A stretch of DNA of 64,000 nt from Pseudobdellovibrionaceae bacterium (GCA_019637875.1 JAHBUW010000003.1:1-64000), one strand, 5' to 3'; shown: positions 25,874 to 35,475, numbered from the stretch's first letter. The notes: a model not told the origin generated them from the letters alone. Program-made: numbers and translations.

Positions 25874-26155
25874 ATGCTGACGAAACACACGCAACTCAAA
25901 TATCTGAACCGCCGCCTCGACGAAATGGCGAGCCTTGAGGACCTGCTCGAGCAAAAAAATTTCCCGGAGGCTTCGCGTTTAGCCCGATTGGTCCGCGGGA
26001 GCGCGCCTTCGCTCCGTTTCGAAGGCCTGGCCGAGCTGGCCGCCCGCTTGGAAAACGCCTGCCGATTCGCGCCCGAGCCCGTGCGCGGTCACGAAACCCG
26101 CGCCGCCTTCGTTCGCTATCGGCAACTCGCCGGAGACCTAAGGGATTCGTTCTAA
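25874..26155 (+). CDS. Hpt-like small protein lacking the phosphoacceptor His
   Basis: 93 residues, all alpha. The segment ARLVRGSAPSLRFEGLAELAARLE (residues 37-60) aligns with the histidine-phosphotransfer motif AHxLKGSA...LG...LA....LE, but Arg38 replaces the phosphorylated His. It lies beside, and convergent with (18-nt overlap), a hybrid sensor kinase with receiver domains at both ends, so a role as pseudo-phosphotransfer or docking protein is plausible. The match is short; an unrelated helical bundle is possible. Confidence 0.55.
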   Translation: MLTKHTQLKYLNRRLDEMASLEDLLEQKNFPEASRLARLVRGSAPSLRFEGLAELAARLENACRFAPEPVRGHETRAAFVRYRQLAGDLRDSF

Positions 26156-27718
26156 AACCGGAGCTTCCGGCGCACCCAAAATCTGTAACGGCGCCACGCG
26201 CGGGCGGCGCCAACTTTCGACCTGATCCACCAAGCGACGCAAAGTGAAAGGTTTCTGCAAGGTGAGCGTCAGCCCCAATGCGACCGCGCGATCCTTCAAA
26301 TCCGGATGCGCCGAAGTCAAAACCACCCGCGCGTCTTTCGGGATCAAGTTCTGCGCGAAAGCCCGGCGCAAAAACTCTCCGCCCGTCATCCCTGGCAGAT
26401 CGTGATCCACGATCAACAGCTGCGGCTTCAGCCCCTGCTGAAGGGCTTCCATCGCCTGGGCGCCGAAGGCCATGCTCGTGACTTCCGTGCGGTCATTGCG
26501 CAAGGTTTCGTCCATCACCTCACGCAGATCTTCGTCGTCTTCCAGCAGCAGAATCGTCAGCTTCTGATCGGGCCCCAGCTCGGCCACGGATTCAAGACTG
26601 GTCTCTTCCGGCAAGTGGGGAATCTCGAACCAGAACTCGCTCCCCTTGCCGGGCGGGGACGACACGCCGATCTCGCCCTCATGTCCGCGCACGATTTCCC
26701 GCGCGATCGAAAGCCCCAAGCCGGTCCCGAATTTTTGCCGGTCCGGAGCCTGCCAGAATTTAGTGAAAACCAGTTCACGCTCGGGCTCGGGAATCCCGGG
26801 CCCCTCGTCGGCGACCGCGAAGCGCAAACCACGCTCGTTTTCCGAGGCGACGATCTGCACATCCGAACCGACGGCCGTGAACTTGATCGCGTTCGAAATC
26901 AGATTGGAAAGAACTTGGTGAATCCTCTCACCGTCGAAAGTCTGCTCGTCCGACTGCAAACGCACATCGAAGTGAAGACTCACGTCACGGCTTTGCGCAA
27001 TCGGCGCGAAGACGTCGTGCAGATCGGCCATCAACTCATGCACGGATGTGCGATGAGGGGAAATGACGAATTTCCCGGCCTCGATCTTGGCTTGATCCAA
27101 CACATCCCGAATCAGCCGATCCACACGGACGACGGATTTACGGATACGTTCGAGCAAAACATGATTGCGATCCCCCTCGGTACGGGTCCCCAGGTTTTCA
27201 CCCAGGAGCTGCAAATTCAGCGTCATCGCGCCGAGCGGGTTTTTCAGATCATGCGACACGATCTCTAAAAGCCGTTCCCGGTCGCGCACGGCCCGCTCGG
27301 CCTGACGGCGACTCTGCTCTTCGATGCGTTCTAAGCGGGCCTCACGGATCGCGCGGAGGACGACCGAAACCAGGCGTTTCAGATTCGATTTGACCAAAAA
27401 GTCTTTCGCGCCGGCCTTCATCATTTCGACCGCGACCTCTTCGCCAATCAGCCCCGAAATCACGACGAGCGGCGGATTCGGCCCCGGCCGGGTCGCCAAA
27501 ATTTCGAGCGCCGTTTCAGCGCCAAAACCCGGGATCAACATATCGCTGATCACGGCGTCGACCGCCCCCTGAGCGAGCGCTTCGCGAAACTGCTCGGCAC
27601 TTTCGGCAAGTCGCCATTCGCAGGCGACCCCTTGTTTCACGAATTGACGTTGAATCAAAAGCACGTCCGCTTCGGAATCTTCCAATAAAAGAAGTTGCAG
27701 CGGTGCGGGGGTCGTCAC
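26138..27718 (-). CDS. Hybrid histidine kinase, receiver-kinase-receiver
   Basis: 526 residues, no membrane segment. Domain order: receiver (LLLEDSEADVLLIQ, about 8-125), short coiled coil, HisKA with SHDLKNP (His near 156), HATPase with DEGPGIP, GTGLGLSI and GKGSEFWFE (about 260-375), then a second receiver (LLLEDDEDLREVMDE, VDHDLPGMTGGEF, LQKPF). As a soluble kinase with an N-terminal receiver it probably relays phosphate from another kinase. It overlaps the upstream response regulator gene by 4 nt. Confidence 0.9.
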   Translation of the reverse strand: MTTPAPLQLLLLEDSEADVLLIQRQFVKQGVACEWRLAESAEQFREALAQGAVDAVISDMLIPGFGAETALEILATRPGPNPPLVVISGLIGEEVAVEMMKAGAKDFLVKSNLKRLVSVVLRAIREARLERIEEQSRRQAERAVRDRERLLEIVSHDLKNPLGAMTLNLQLLGENLGTRTEGDRNHVLLERIRKSVVRVDRLIRDVLDQAKIEAGKFVISPHRTSVHELMADLHDVFAPIAQSRDVSLHFDVRLQSDEQTFDGERIHQVLSNLISNAIKFTAVGSDVQIVASENERGLRFAVADEGPGIPEPERELVFTKFWQAPDRQKFGTGLGLSIAREIVRGHEGEIGVSSPPGKGSEFWFEIPHLPEETSLESVAELGPDQKLTILLLEDDEDLREVMDETLRNDRTEVTSMAFGAQAMEALQQGLKPQLLIVDHDLPGMTGGEFLRRAFAQNLIPKDARVVLTSAHPDLKDRAVALGLTLTLQKPFTLRRLVDQVESWRRPRVAPLQILGAPEAPVLERIP

Positions 27719-28221
27719 GGTTCGGCCTCGGGGTTGAAACGCGCGGGCCGCGACGGCGCCGCGGGCTCGAGATTTTGAATCGTGTCCGCCGGGCCTTCGT
27801 TCAGAATCAGCCAGTACAAACCCAGCTGACGGATCGCCTCGATGAACGTATCGAAGTCGACGGGCTTGCGCACATACGAGTTCGCGCCCAGAGCGTAACC
27901 CTTGGCGATGTCGCGCTCTTCTTTCGAAGTCGTCAGGATGACGACCGGAAGGACCTGCGTGCGCGGGTTCGTCCGAATTTCCTTTAAGACCTCAAGGCCA
28001 TCGATCTTCGGTAACTTCAGGTCCAAAAGCACGATCTGCGGCAGCGCCGGTGGAGTCTCGGACAGATCCGCACCCCCGACGGCTAACCCCAGATAGGCCA
28101 AGGCCTCGGCGCCGTCTCTCGCGACGTGGACGTCATTGGCGACATTGTTCTTTCGCAGAGCCCGGAGGGTCAGGAGCTCATCCTGCTCGTTGTCCTCCAC
28201 CAAGAGAATTGGTCTCAACAT
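27715..28221 (-). CDS. Single-domain response regulator
   Basis: 168 residues: one receiver of the Rcp1/phytochrome-partner type, with acidic pocket LLVEDNEQDE, phosphoacceptor in IVLLDLKLPKIDG, Thr in VVILTTSKEE and Lys in SYVRKPVDFD. No output domain is present; the last ~30 residues are a Pro/Ala-rich tail. It is cotranscribed with the hybrid kinase (ATGA overlap) and probably exchanges phosphate with it. Confidence 0.9.
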   Translation of the reverse strand: MLRPILLVEDNEQDELLTLRALRKNNVANDVHVARDGAEALAYLGLAVGGADLSETPPALPQIVLLDLKLPKIDGLEVLKEIRTNPRTQVLPVVILTTSKEERDIAKGYALGANSYVRKPVDFDTFIEAIRQLGLYWLILNEGPADTIQNLEPAAPSRPARFNPEAEP

Positions 28222-28353
28222 TTACACCCCATATCCATATCCCAACCCAAAAACTGCAAAAAAACGACGCTCAGGGACTGGGAATTTCTCCATACTAATG
28301 TTCTATTTTTCCCTATTCTGTGGCAAAACTCCCCAAAACGAGCTGGCAATTTA

Positions 28354-28369
28354 GGGCACCCGGCTTGCT
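28354..28369 (+). promoter_or_regulatory. Sigma-54 promoter upstream of the NtrC-family gene
   Basis: GGGCAC-CCGGC-TTGCT matches TGGCAC-N5-TTGCW at all but the first base; GG and GC are 10 bp apart. The predicted start is near 28380 and the ATG is 28444. A nearby AT-rich stretch (about 28290-28325) could bend DNA or hold IHF-type sites. Confidence 0.7.
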
Positions 28370-28443
28370 ATGACCTTTTTGTGTCATTCCGCCGCGAACC
28401 CAGGCGTTTCCCCAAAACGCCGACCTAAACGAAGGAGACCTCA

Positions 28444-30219
28444 ATGCTTTCACTGAAGAAACCGGCCGGACATCTGCTCTTTATCGACGACGATGTCGAC
28501 CTCCTGGAAGTGATTCGCGACTACTATCGCCCCCGCGGTTACCGCGTGGATCTTGCCGAATCTGCCTTCCAGCCTTTGGAGCGTTTCCGTCAAAGCCAGA
28601 ACTCCGAGAACCCCTACGACGTGGTCATCTGCGATTTGAAGATGCCCAAGTTCGACGGCCTTGAGTTTATTCGTGAAATGCGCTCGCTGTCACCGACGAC
28701 CCCCATCATTCTGATGACCGCGCATAGCTCCATCGAACTCGCCGTCCAAGCGGTCCGCGAGGGAGCCTATGATTTCGTGAATAAACCCTTGAACTTCTCG
28801 CAACTGAGCGTCGCGATCGAGCGCGCTTTGTCGCTTCGCAAAATTCAGTCCGAGAACGAAACGCTCCGCTCCGTTGCCTCGGCGACCAAGAGCCTGGACG
28901 GAATGATCGCGCGTTCGCCGAATATGTTGAACGTGATCAACTTCGCTCGCCGAATCGCGAGCTCGGAAGCGAACGTTTTGATCCAAGGTGAATCCGGGAC
29001 CGGTAAAGAAGTGATCGCCCGCGCGATCCATACGAATAGCGCTCGGGCGAATGGTCCCTTCGTCGCCATCAACTGTTCGGCGATCCCGGAAACACTTTTG
29101 GAATCGGAGCTTTTCGGTTACGCGAAAGGCGCCTTTACCGGCGCGCAGGATAAAAAAATCGGCCTCTTCGAAGAGGCGAACGAAGGCACCTTGTTCCTGG
29201 ACGAAATCGGAGATCTGAGCCAGCCGCTCCAGGCGAAACTCCTGCGCGTTCTGCAAGAGCGTCAGATCAAACGCGTCGGCGAAAACCAGTACCGCCCGAT
29301 CAACGTGCGTATCTTGGCCGCCACCCACAAGACTTTGGAAACCGAAGTCCAGAAGGGAAACTTCCGTCAGGACTTGTTCTTCCGCTTGAACGTCATCCGG
29401 ATCGACATTCCCGCCTTGCGCGATCGTCGTGACGACATTCTGCCGCTGGCCGATGTCTTCCTGAAAAAATTCGCCGCGAAGAACGGATCCATGGTGCGCG
29501 GGTTCTCGAAAGAATCGCAAGAGTACCTCTTTGGCCAAGACTGGCCCGGTAACGTGCGTGAACTCGAAAACGCGATCGAGCGCGCGGTCATCCTGAGCCA
29601 AAACGACTTGATCCAGCCGCAAGATCTGCCGAGCTTGTCCAATTCGCGCCCGCTGATGCCGATGAACGCGGCGGCGGCGACCGAACCCGCAAGCAATGCC
29701 GCAGGCAACTCGAGCCAGTCGTGGACGACACCCGGCACTCACGCGCCGAATCCCATGCCCTCGCTCCCCGCTTCGGCGCAACCCACGACGATTCCCCAGA
29801 CACCGGTCCTTCCTGCAGCGCCGATGGGAACGCAAATGGGATCACCGATGGGCAGCCACATGATGCCGCAAATGCCCGGCGTCCCCCCGTACTCGATGCC
29901 GAATCACTACTTCGTCCCCAGTGAAGAGGCCGCGCTGTTCCTGCCCCTGCAGAATCGCGAAACCGAAGATTTGCCCACGCTGAACGAAATCTCACTCGAC
30001 TACGTGCAGTTCGTCCTGAAACGCGTGGGCGGAGTCCGTGAGCGCGCCGCCCGCGTCCTCGATATCGATCGTAAGACTCTGTACCGCAAGATCGACGAAT
30101 ATAAGCAGCGGACCGCTCCGGTGAGCGAAACCCCCGCGACTCCCCCGACGGGCACCGGCGGAACCGAAAAGCGCAACCCGAATGCCGGCGGCGACAAACG
30201 CTCGGAACTCAACCACTAA
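28444..30219 (+). CDS. NtrC-family sigma-54-dependent response regulator
   Basis: 591 residues. Receiver ([11 protein letters not shown]; phosphoacceptor in [13 protein letters not shown]), AAA+ sigma-54 activation domain with Walker A GESGTGKE (about 182-189), GAFTGA loop (229-234) and Walker B region [12 protein letters not shown] linker of about 100 Pro/Met/Ala-rich residues (about 400-500) follows, then a Fis-type helix-turn-helix ([20 protein letters not shown]). It opens RpoN-bound promoters when phosphorylated. The linker is much longer than usual. A sigma-54-type promoter precedes the gene, so feedback control is likely. Confidence 0.92.
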   Translation: MLSLKKPAGHLLFIDDDVDLLEVIRDYYRPRGYRVDLAESAFQPLERFRQSQNSENPYDVVICDLKMPKFDGLEFIREMRSLSPTTPIILMTAHSSIELAVQAVREGAYDFVNKPLNFSQLSVAIERALSLRKIQSENETLRSVASATKSLDGMIARSPNMLNVINFARRIASSEANVLIQGESGTGKEVIARAIHTNSARANGPFVAINCSAIPETLLESELFGYAKGAFTGAQDKKIGLFEEANEGTLFLDEIGDLSQPLQAKLLRVLQERQIKRVGENQYRPINVRILAATHKTLETEVQKGNFRQDLFFRLNVIRIDIPALRDRRDDILPLADVFLKKFAAKNGSMVRGFSKESQEYLFGQDWPGNVRELENAIERAVILSQNDLIQPQDLPSLSNSRPLMPMNAAAATEPASNAAGNSSQSWTTPGTHAPNPMPSLPASAQPTTIPQTPVLPAAPMGTQMGSPMGSHMMPQMPGVPPYSMPNHYFVPSEEAALFLPLQNRETEDLPTLNEISLDYVQFVLKRVGGVRERAARVLDIDRKTLYRKIDEYKQRTAPVSETPATPPTGTGGTEKRNPNAGGDKRSELNH

Positions 30220-30226
30220 AAATGGA

Positions 30227-30256
30227 AACGGCACCTTCGATTTCGAAGGTGCCGTT
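30227..30256 (+). terminator. Hairpin after the NtrC-family gene
   Basis: A perfect 14-bp inverted repeat, AACGGCACCTTCGA with TCGAAGGTGCCGTT, starts 8 nt after the stop. It lacks an adjacent T run. A T8 tract (30302-30309) and a second hairpin with AAAGGGG/CCCCTTT arms (30317-30344) follow before the next gene. Confidence 0.65.
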
Positions 30257-30481
30257 GAATGATTGGCAAAGCTTAAGTTTCGATGCCATTTGAGACTTAG
30301 ATTTTTTTTGGGGGGGAAAGGGGAAGCCGCTTGGCCTCCCCTTTCAATTTGAGGGGTTGGGGTTGTCTGACGGAAAGCAGAAGCGAAGAGTATGCCAAAG
30401 ACTCCTTGTCTAAAATGGGAGAGAAGTGGGTAAAATCTCGAGTCCCTCAACTCGAAAGCCCCCACTCACCGCGAAGGAATT

Positions 30482-31606
30482 ATGGATTTTAGCTCCAAAG
30501 ACACTCTTCTCCGTTTCGTCCAGATCGGACTCGTGATCGTCATCTTGATGCTCATTTGGCCGTTCGTGATGCCGATCGCGCTCGCTTTCGTGTTCGCGTC
30601 GCTGCTGTGGCCCTACGCCCGCGACGAATGGCGCTTCGTGAAATCGAAAGTCGCCCGGGCCGCCATCCTGACGATCGGCTTCGTCACGTTGATCCTCGGT
30701 CCCGTCTTGTCGTTGATCGGCGCCGGCGTCTTCGTCCTGCAAAAGAAAATTCAAGAGGGCGCCCTCGATCAGATCGACCTGCAACCCGGCCACTGGATGC
30801 GCGATATCCTGTCCAGCGAGCGTGTCGAAAAAATCCAGGCCGCCCTGAACATCGACGACGAGCAACTGCGAACCTCGCTCATGTCGATCCTGCAGAAAAC
30901 CCAGTACGTCGTTTTGGAGTTCCTGCAGTCGATTCTGACCGGCGCCCCCGCCGCCGTCATGGCCTTCATCATCATGATCTTCTGTCTGTTCTGGATCCTG
31001 AAGGACCAAAACCAAATCGAAGCTTGGCTTTATAAGAACTCGCCCCTCAAACGCAAAGAGACGAACTATCTGGTCGACACGTTCCGTACGGCGAGCGTCT
31101 CGGTCGTCATGGCGGGAATCCTGAGCGGCCTCGCGCAGGCGACGATCATCGGCATCGGCGCCGCGGTTTCGGGTCTGGGGAATCCCTGGGTCGCCGCGAC
31201 GATCGTTTTCTTCGCTTCGTTCTTTCCGTTCTTGGGCTCGGGCCTGGTTTCGATTTCGTTGATCGTCATCGGGGTCGCCACCCAAGATATCGAAGGTCTG
31301 CTCTTCTTCCTGCCCTTTGCCGCGATTTCTTCGATCGCCGACAACATCATCTACCCCCTCGTCGTCGGTGGACGTGGCGAGATCAACCCGCTGATCTCAT
31401 TCCTGGCGGTCATCGGCGGGATTCAACTTTTCGGGATCTTCGGGATCTTCCTGGGCCCCGTGGTGTTCATTTTGTGTCTGCGCGCCCTGAGCCTGCTCTC
31501 CGGGGAACCTATTCCCGAAGTCGGCGCGGAAGAACCGGCGCGCCCGTGGCGTGAACGCCTGCGCGAAATCATGCCCGATTGGCTGAAGAAGAGGTTGCGT
31601 TTCTAA
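30482..31606 (+). CDS. AI-2E family (PerM/TqsA-type) transporter
   Basis: 374 residues with about eight membrane segments and a cytosolic/periplasmic region near residues 90-140, the layout of the AI-2 exporter superfamily (DUF20). Typical phrases are ILKDQNQIE, GLGNPWVAATIVFFASFFPFLGSGLV and DNIIYPLVVGGRGEINPLISFLAVIGGIQLFGIFGIFLGP. Substrates in the family range from AI-2 to ions; none can be assigned. GAAGGAATT precedes the ATG. The next gene, a sensor kinase, starts directly after its stop codon. Confidence 0.9.
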   Translation: MDFSSKDTLLRFVQIGLVIVILMLIWPFVMPIALAFVFASLLWPYARDEWRFVKSKVARAAILTIGFVTLILGPVLSLIGAGVFVLQKKIQEGALDQIDLQPGHWMRDILSSERVEKIQAALNIDDEQLRTSLMSILQKTQYVVLEFLQSILTGAPAAVMAFIIMIFCLFWILKDQNQIEAWLYKNSPLKRKETNYLVDTFRTASVSVVMAGILSGLAQATIIGIGAAVSGLGNPWVAATIVFFASFFPFLGSGLVSISLIVIGVATQDIEGLLFFLPFAAISSIADNIIYPLVVGGRGEINPLISFLAVIGGIQLFGIFGIFLGPVVFILCLRALSLLSGEPIPEVGAEEPARPWRERLREIMPDWLKKRLRF

Positions 31607-33502
31607 ATGACGGAGTGGTTGAAGTTCTTCAGTACCGAGGGTTTGTTGTCGGTCGCCGAGGCTTTCGGCGGACGCGCGGACCTATGGTGGCCGCTCGCCT
31701 TGGGCGATCTCGCGCTGGGAGCCTCCCTCCTCTTCGTCGCCGTCAGTTGCTTTTTTCTGTACCACCGCATCCGCGTTCGCGCTTCGGGCCTGCTCCTCCT
31801 GCTGGCGTCGCTGCTGGCCCTGCTCGGGGCGACCCATTTGGTGTCCGCATGGCTTTTGTGGACGCCGGTGTTCTGGCTTTCGTCGCTCTTAAAAATCGTG
31901 ACGGCGGGCACGGCCGTGGTCGCCGCTCTTTGGATCGCGCAAGTCTGGCCGCAAATCGTAGAGTTCGCGGTCACCGTGCGTCGTTTCGAATCCTACAACT
32001 CGCGCATCGAACGCCGCCACTCCCGCGCGCTTTTCACCGACAAAGGTTTCGAAAAGCTCTTGAACCGCTCCGTCTTTTTGCCGACGGCGCTCGCCCTCGT
32101 ATTGATCGCGGTTTTCACCTCGCAGATCACCTATCTCGTGTACGTGAAGGGCGAGGTCGCCGAAGCTACCCAACGGATTTCGTACATGCACGCGCTGCAA
32201 AGGAACTTCGTCGACGCCGAGTCGGCCCTGCGCGGATATCTATTGACGGGAAAAGCCGAATACCTGCAGCCGCTGGAAAGCGCGACCAGCCGCACCCCGC
32301 GGATGTTGAACGATCTCATGGTGCTGAACAAAGAGCACGCCCTGGTCCACGCGAACCTGCAAAAGCTCGCCTCGAACTTCATCGAATGGGTGGACATCGC
32401 CAATCCCCTGATCGAACGTCGGCGTAAGGGTATTCCCTACCGCAATTCGAACGTCGAAACTTACCACCGCGAGCTCATGGATCAATCGCGCGCGCTTTTT
32501 TCGGAAACGATCCGGCTGACGGTTCGCGAGCGCGACGTGTACAGCGACGACGCCGATCAAGTGACCCATCTGTTCATCTTGGTTTCCGTCTCGCTCGCGG
32601 GACTCATCGGCTTGGGGCTCGCGCTGTGGTCACGCAAACAAATCACCTCGTTGTCCGGTAACTACGCGCAGGCCCTCGAAACCGCGCGTGAACTGAATGC
32701 CCATCTTGAGCAGCGCGTTTCCGAACGCACCCGCGAATTGTTCGAAGCGAACTCTCGACTGGCCGCCGCGAATAGCGAACTTGAGGCCTTCTCGTATTCC
32801 GTTTCGCACGATCTACGGGGTCCCTTGCGCGGAATCGACGGTTTCAGCCAAATTTTGATTGAGGACGAAACCGGACGGCTGAGCCCCGAGTCCCAACGCC
32901 ACATCGGCTTCATCCGCGACGGCGTCCGCAAAATGGGCCAGCTGATCGACGATCTTTTAAATCTTTCGCGCATCTCGAAGGCGGACCTGCAAGCCGAGAA
33001 AACCGACGCCGCCGGCGTCGCGCGCGAAGTCCTGGCGGATCTGCGCGAAGCGCACCCCAACCGGAAGGTCGAATACTTCGCGGATGCCGAGATCCCCGTG
33101 CGCGCCGATCCGGCCCTGCTGAAGATCTTGCTGCAGAATCTGCTCGGCAACGCGTGGAAATTCACGGGGCGCATCGAACACGCGCGCATCGAGGTTCGCG
33201 GCATCGCCGATGTCGGCGCCACGGGCTTCAAAGTGATCGACAACGGCGCGGGCTTCGATATGAACTTCCAGGCGAAACTCTTCCAAGCCTTCCAACGCCT
33301 GCACTCCGCAAAAGAGTTCGAAGGCACCGGCATCGGCCTCGCCCTGTGCCGCCGGATCGTCCAGCGCCACGGCGGTCGCATTTGGGCCGAAGGCCAATTG
33401 GGCCAGGGCGCGACGATTCAAGTTTTATTTCCCACATCACCCGAGAACCACGTGCGCCCGGGATTACCGAAATCGGAGATCCCACCCGAAACCCACGCCT
33501 GA
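31607..33502 (+). CDS. CHASE3 sensor histidine kinase with ethylene-receptor-like N-terminal domain
   Basis: 631 residues. Residues about 28-110 form three membrane helices resembling the ethylene-binding domain: Asp34 in GDLALGASLL, then LGATHLVSAW (73-82), then a W..W.P segment and LKIVTAGTAVVAALWIA. The Cys of the copper motif CGATH is Leu73 here; His77 is kept. A fourth helix (about 150-172), a CHASE3 periplasmic domain (about 173-318) and a fifth helix follow, then coiled coil, HisKA (YSVSHDLRGPLRG, His near 402) and HATPase (DNGAGFDM, GTGIGLALCRRI). Phytochrome-type kinase core, abutting the AI-2E gene. Confidence 0.88.
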   Translation: MTEWLKFFSTEGLLSVAEAFGGRADLWWPLALGDLALGASLLFVAVSCFFLYHRIRVRASGLLLLLASLLALLGATHLVSAWLLWTPVFWLSSLLKIVTAGTAVVAALWIAQVWPQIVEFAVTVRRFESYNSRIERRHSRALFTDKGFEKLLNRSVFLPTALALVLIAVFTSQITYLVYVKGEVAEATQRISYMHALQRNFVDAESALRGYLLTGKAEYLQPLESATSRTPRMLNDLMVLNKEHALVHANLQKLASNFIEWVDIANPLIERRRKGIPYRNSNVETYHRELMDQSRALFSETIRLTVRERDVYSDDADQVTHLFILVSVSLAGLIGLGLALWSRKQITSLSGNYAQALETARELNAHLEQRVSERTRELFEANSRLAAANSELEAFSYSVSHDLRGPLRGIDGFSQILIEDETGRLSPESQRHIGFIRDGVRKMGQLIDDLLNLSRISKADLQAEKTDAAGVAREVLADLREAHPNRKVEYFADAEIPVRADPALLKILLQNLLGNAWKFTGRIEHARIEVRGIADVGATGFKVIDNGAGFDMNFQAKLFQAFQRLHSAKEFEGTGIGLALCRRIVQRHGGRIWAEGQLGQGATIQVLFPTSPENHVRPGLPKSEIPPETHA

Positions 33503-33580
33503 CGCATGTCCCCAAAGACGTTCACACTATCCTCACGCGGCTTTTCCGCGATACAGGGAGCGCTCCAACGAGGGGGTCGG

Positions 33581-34489
33581 ATGTTGCGTGCGGGTGTTTT
33601 CGCGGTCATGGGTCTTTGGGCAGGTTTGGCGTTTGCGCAGACCACGGCCACTCCTCTCGGACAAGAGAGCCGCACCGGCCCGATCAAAGAACAGACGAAA
33701 TTCGAAGAACCCCACATCCTGTCCGACCCGAAGCTGCGCGCCGAAGAGGGTTCGATGTCGCGCTACTCGATCAAGTTCAACCTCTCTTACTACGGCCCCA
33801 CGCTGGGCGACCTCGGCGCGAAAGACCAACCGAATCCCGATGGCAGCGTCGGGATGTACGCGACGGCCCTCGGCGGTTCGGTCAGCGCGCGCTACCGCAC
33901 CAGCCCCACCCGCGCCCTCTCTTTCGGCACGGGCCTGAAAGCGATCTACCCGCTTCACGGCATCGAACGTTTCGACGTGAACAATCCCTATCTGTCCTAC
34001 GATATGTCGAGCCGCTGGGGAAATTTGCAAATGCGCAACTCCCCCGGCATCAACTACATCACCGTCCCGAACTACAAAAAGATCGGCGAGTACGCGGCGC
34101 TGAACTTCGGCAACTCATTAGTTTATGACTTCGCGGGCACGGACATCGCCGTGGGACTGGAAACCGACTTCGGATACTACCTTTACGACCGTGAGTATCG
34201 CCGCGAAGACGGCAAAGCCAGCCGCTTCACCTTTTCGTTCGGACCGAATATCAAATATCGCTTCACCGAAAAGTTGAACGTGAACGCGCGCATGAGCGTG
34301 AACTTCTGGAACCCCCGTTCGCTCGCAAACGAATGGGCTTTGTGGAACCGCTCACCCACCATGAGCGTGGGTTTGGCGTACGGACTGACGAAAGAGATTT
34401 TCATCAGCCCGTATCTGTATTTCTATCCGAACCGGATCACCACCGACAGCGTCAGCATGAATATGTCGACGATCTTCTCGATTCTTTAA
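33581..34489 (+). CDS. Outer-membrane beta-barrel protein
   Basis: 302 residues from ATG 33581 (GAGGGGG upstream), chosen because the signal peptide MLRAGVFAVMGLWAGLAFA starts there. The mature part alternates hydrophobic and polar residues in long strands (YSIKFNLSYYGPTL, GLETDFGYYLYDREYR, FTFSFGPNIKYRFTEKLNVNARMSVNFW) and ends in SIL after a strand. No named family is recognised. It follows the sensor kinase by 78 nt in the same direction and may share its transcript. Confidence 0.72.
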   Translation: MLRAGVFAVMGLWAGLAFAQTTATPLGQESRTGPIKEQTKFEEPHILSDPKLRAEEGSMSRYSIKFNLSYYGPTLGDLGAKDQPNPDGSVGMYATALGGSVSARYRTSPTRALSFGTGLKAIYPLHGIERFDVNNPYLSYDMSSRWGNLQMRNSPGINYITVPNYKKIGEYAALNFGNSLVYDFAGTDIAVGLETDFGYYLYDREYRREDGKASRFTFSFGPNIKYRFTEKLNVNARMSVNFWNPRSLANEWALWNRSPTMSVGLAYGLTKEIFISPYLYFYPNRITTDSVSMNMSTIFSIL

Positions 34490-34493
34490 AGTC

Positions 34494-35237
34494 TCAAGAA
34501 CTGGGGCAGCTTTTGCCCCAGGTGTTGGCGCTCGAATCGCCGACGCCAAAGTGCAGCGACGTGCTCGAGTAGTAGCCGATCGCGCGCAGTTTTCCTTGGC
34601 GACGGTACTGGCACAAAAGACGGAAGGCTTTTTCCTGGTCGGTCTTCGTGCAGAACTGCACGTCGACCGAAGTCCCGAACGGATGACGTCCGGCCGCCCC
34701 GCCGACATTGGCGTTGTAAGGCTCGGGTCTCCACCAGTTGTAAATCCGGCAGACGCGCACGCCTTGCCCCTCAAGATCTTCAATCAGACGAACCGCGCGA
34801 TACGCGTAACTCCAGGTGTTTTCGTCCGGATGAATCAGCTGGTGCACCTGACTTGATCCATAGGTACAGCTGAAGGTCGACCGGCTATCGGGATTGGGAC
34901 GCACGAGCTGCGCGCACCACGGGGACGAATTCGTCGTCGTCGCGCAGTTCTGCAGGAAACGATCTTTTTTGGTGTTCCCCAAATTGACCTGCGCCTTCTG
35001 CGAACTGCTGGCCGCCCGGCAAGCCATGGGACGCGCGAAGGCTCCCCGCGCGGTCAATTCAAAGTCGTCCTCGATGAAACTTTCGGCCCAAGGATCGGCG
35101 TGGCCCGGGCTCAGAATGGATCCCCACTCCAGTGCGGCGTGCTCCATATCCGAGTGCCCCTCGTGGGCTTCGGCCAGATTGAAGATCATCAACGTGATCA
35201 GCAAAGTCAGCGCGGCTAGGCGCAGATGTTTAAACAT
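34494..35237 (-). CDS. M15-like zinc peptidase (secreted)
   Basis: 247 residues from ATG 35237, preceded by GGAGGAGG. Signal peptide, then a His-rich start HEGHSDMEH. The C-terminal half carries YNWWRPEPYNANVGGAAGRHPFGTS...: His185 and Asp192 (H-x6-D) and His229 in SLHFGVGD form the zinc triad of peptidase M15 (D-Ala-D-Ala carboxypeptidase/YcbK-like). Six or more cysteines suggest disulfides in the periplasm or outside. Inference: peptidoglycan crosslink or stem-peptide trimming. It is convergent with the barrel gene, 4 nt apart. Confidence 0.75.
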   Translation of the reverse strand: MFKHLRLAALTLLITLMIFNLAEAHEGHSDMEHAALEWGSILSPGHADPWAESFIEDDFELTARGAFARPMACRAASSSQKAQVNLGNTKKDRFLQNCATTTNSSPWCAQLVRPNPDSRSTFSCTYGSSQVHQLIHPDENTWSYAYRAVRLIEDLEGQGVRVCRIYNWWRPEPYNANVGGAAGRHPFGTSVDVQFCTKTDQEKAFRLLCQYRRQGKLRAIGYYSSTSLHFGVGDSSANTWGKSCPSS

Positions 35238-35424
35238 GGGGTTCCTCCTCCGTGAGAAGCGGGAAAACCGCTCCAGACTTGCCTTTCGGAGTTGGCCGTT
35301 CCGCACTCGAGGAACCCTGACGAAATCCCGACGTCTTCCCGACGAAAGGGACGCATGAAAATGAGACAGCCGACGCATCACACGCAGGTGTTATGTTGCG
35401 CGGGACGATAGGTTTGGGAATCCG

Positions 35425-35454
35425 TTGCCGCCCCGGAAGTCGGAGCGGTAAAAT
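35425..35454 (+). promoter_or_regulatory. Candidate sigma-70 promoter of the YceI-like gene
   Basis: TTGCCG (35425-35430) and TAAAAT (35449-35454) lie 18 bp apart, about 15 nt before a GGAG ribosome site. The -35 box is imperfect. Confidence 0.4.
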
Positions 35455-35475
35455 GGAGCTTCACAGGAGTCCACC

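Noticed and set aside
35258-35290. GG-N10-GC spacing (AGGCAAGTCTGGAGCG, minus strand) upstream of the M15 peptidase gene
   Set aside because: Only the spacing fits; the -24 and -12 boxes each have several mismatches.
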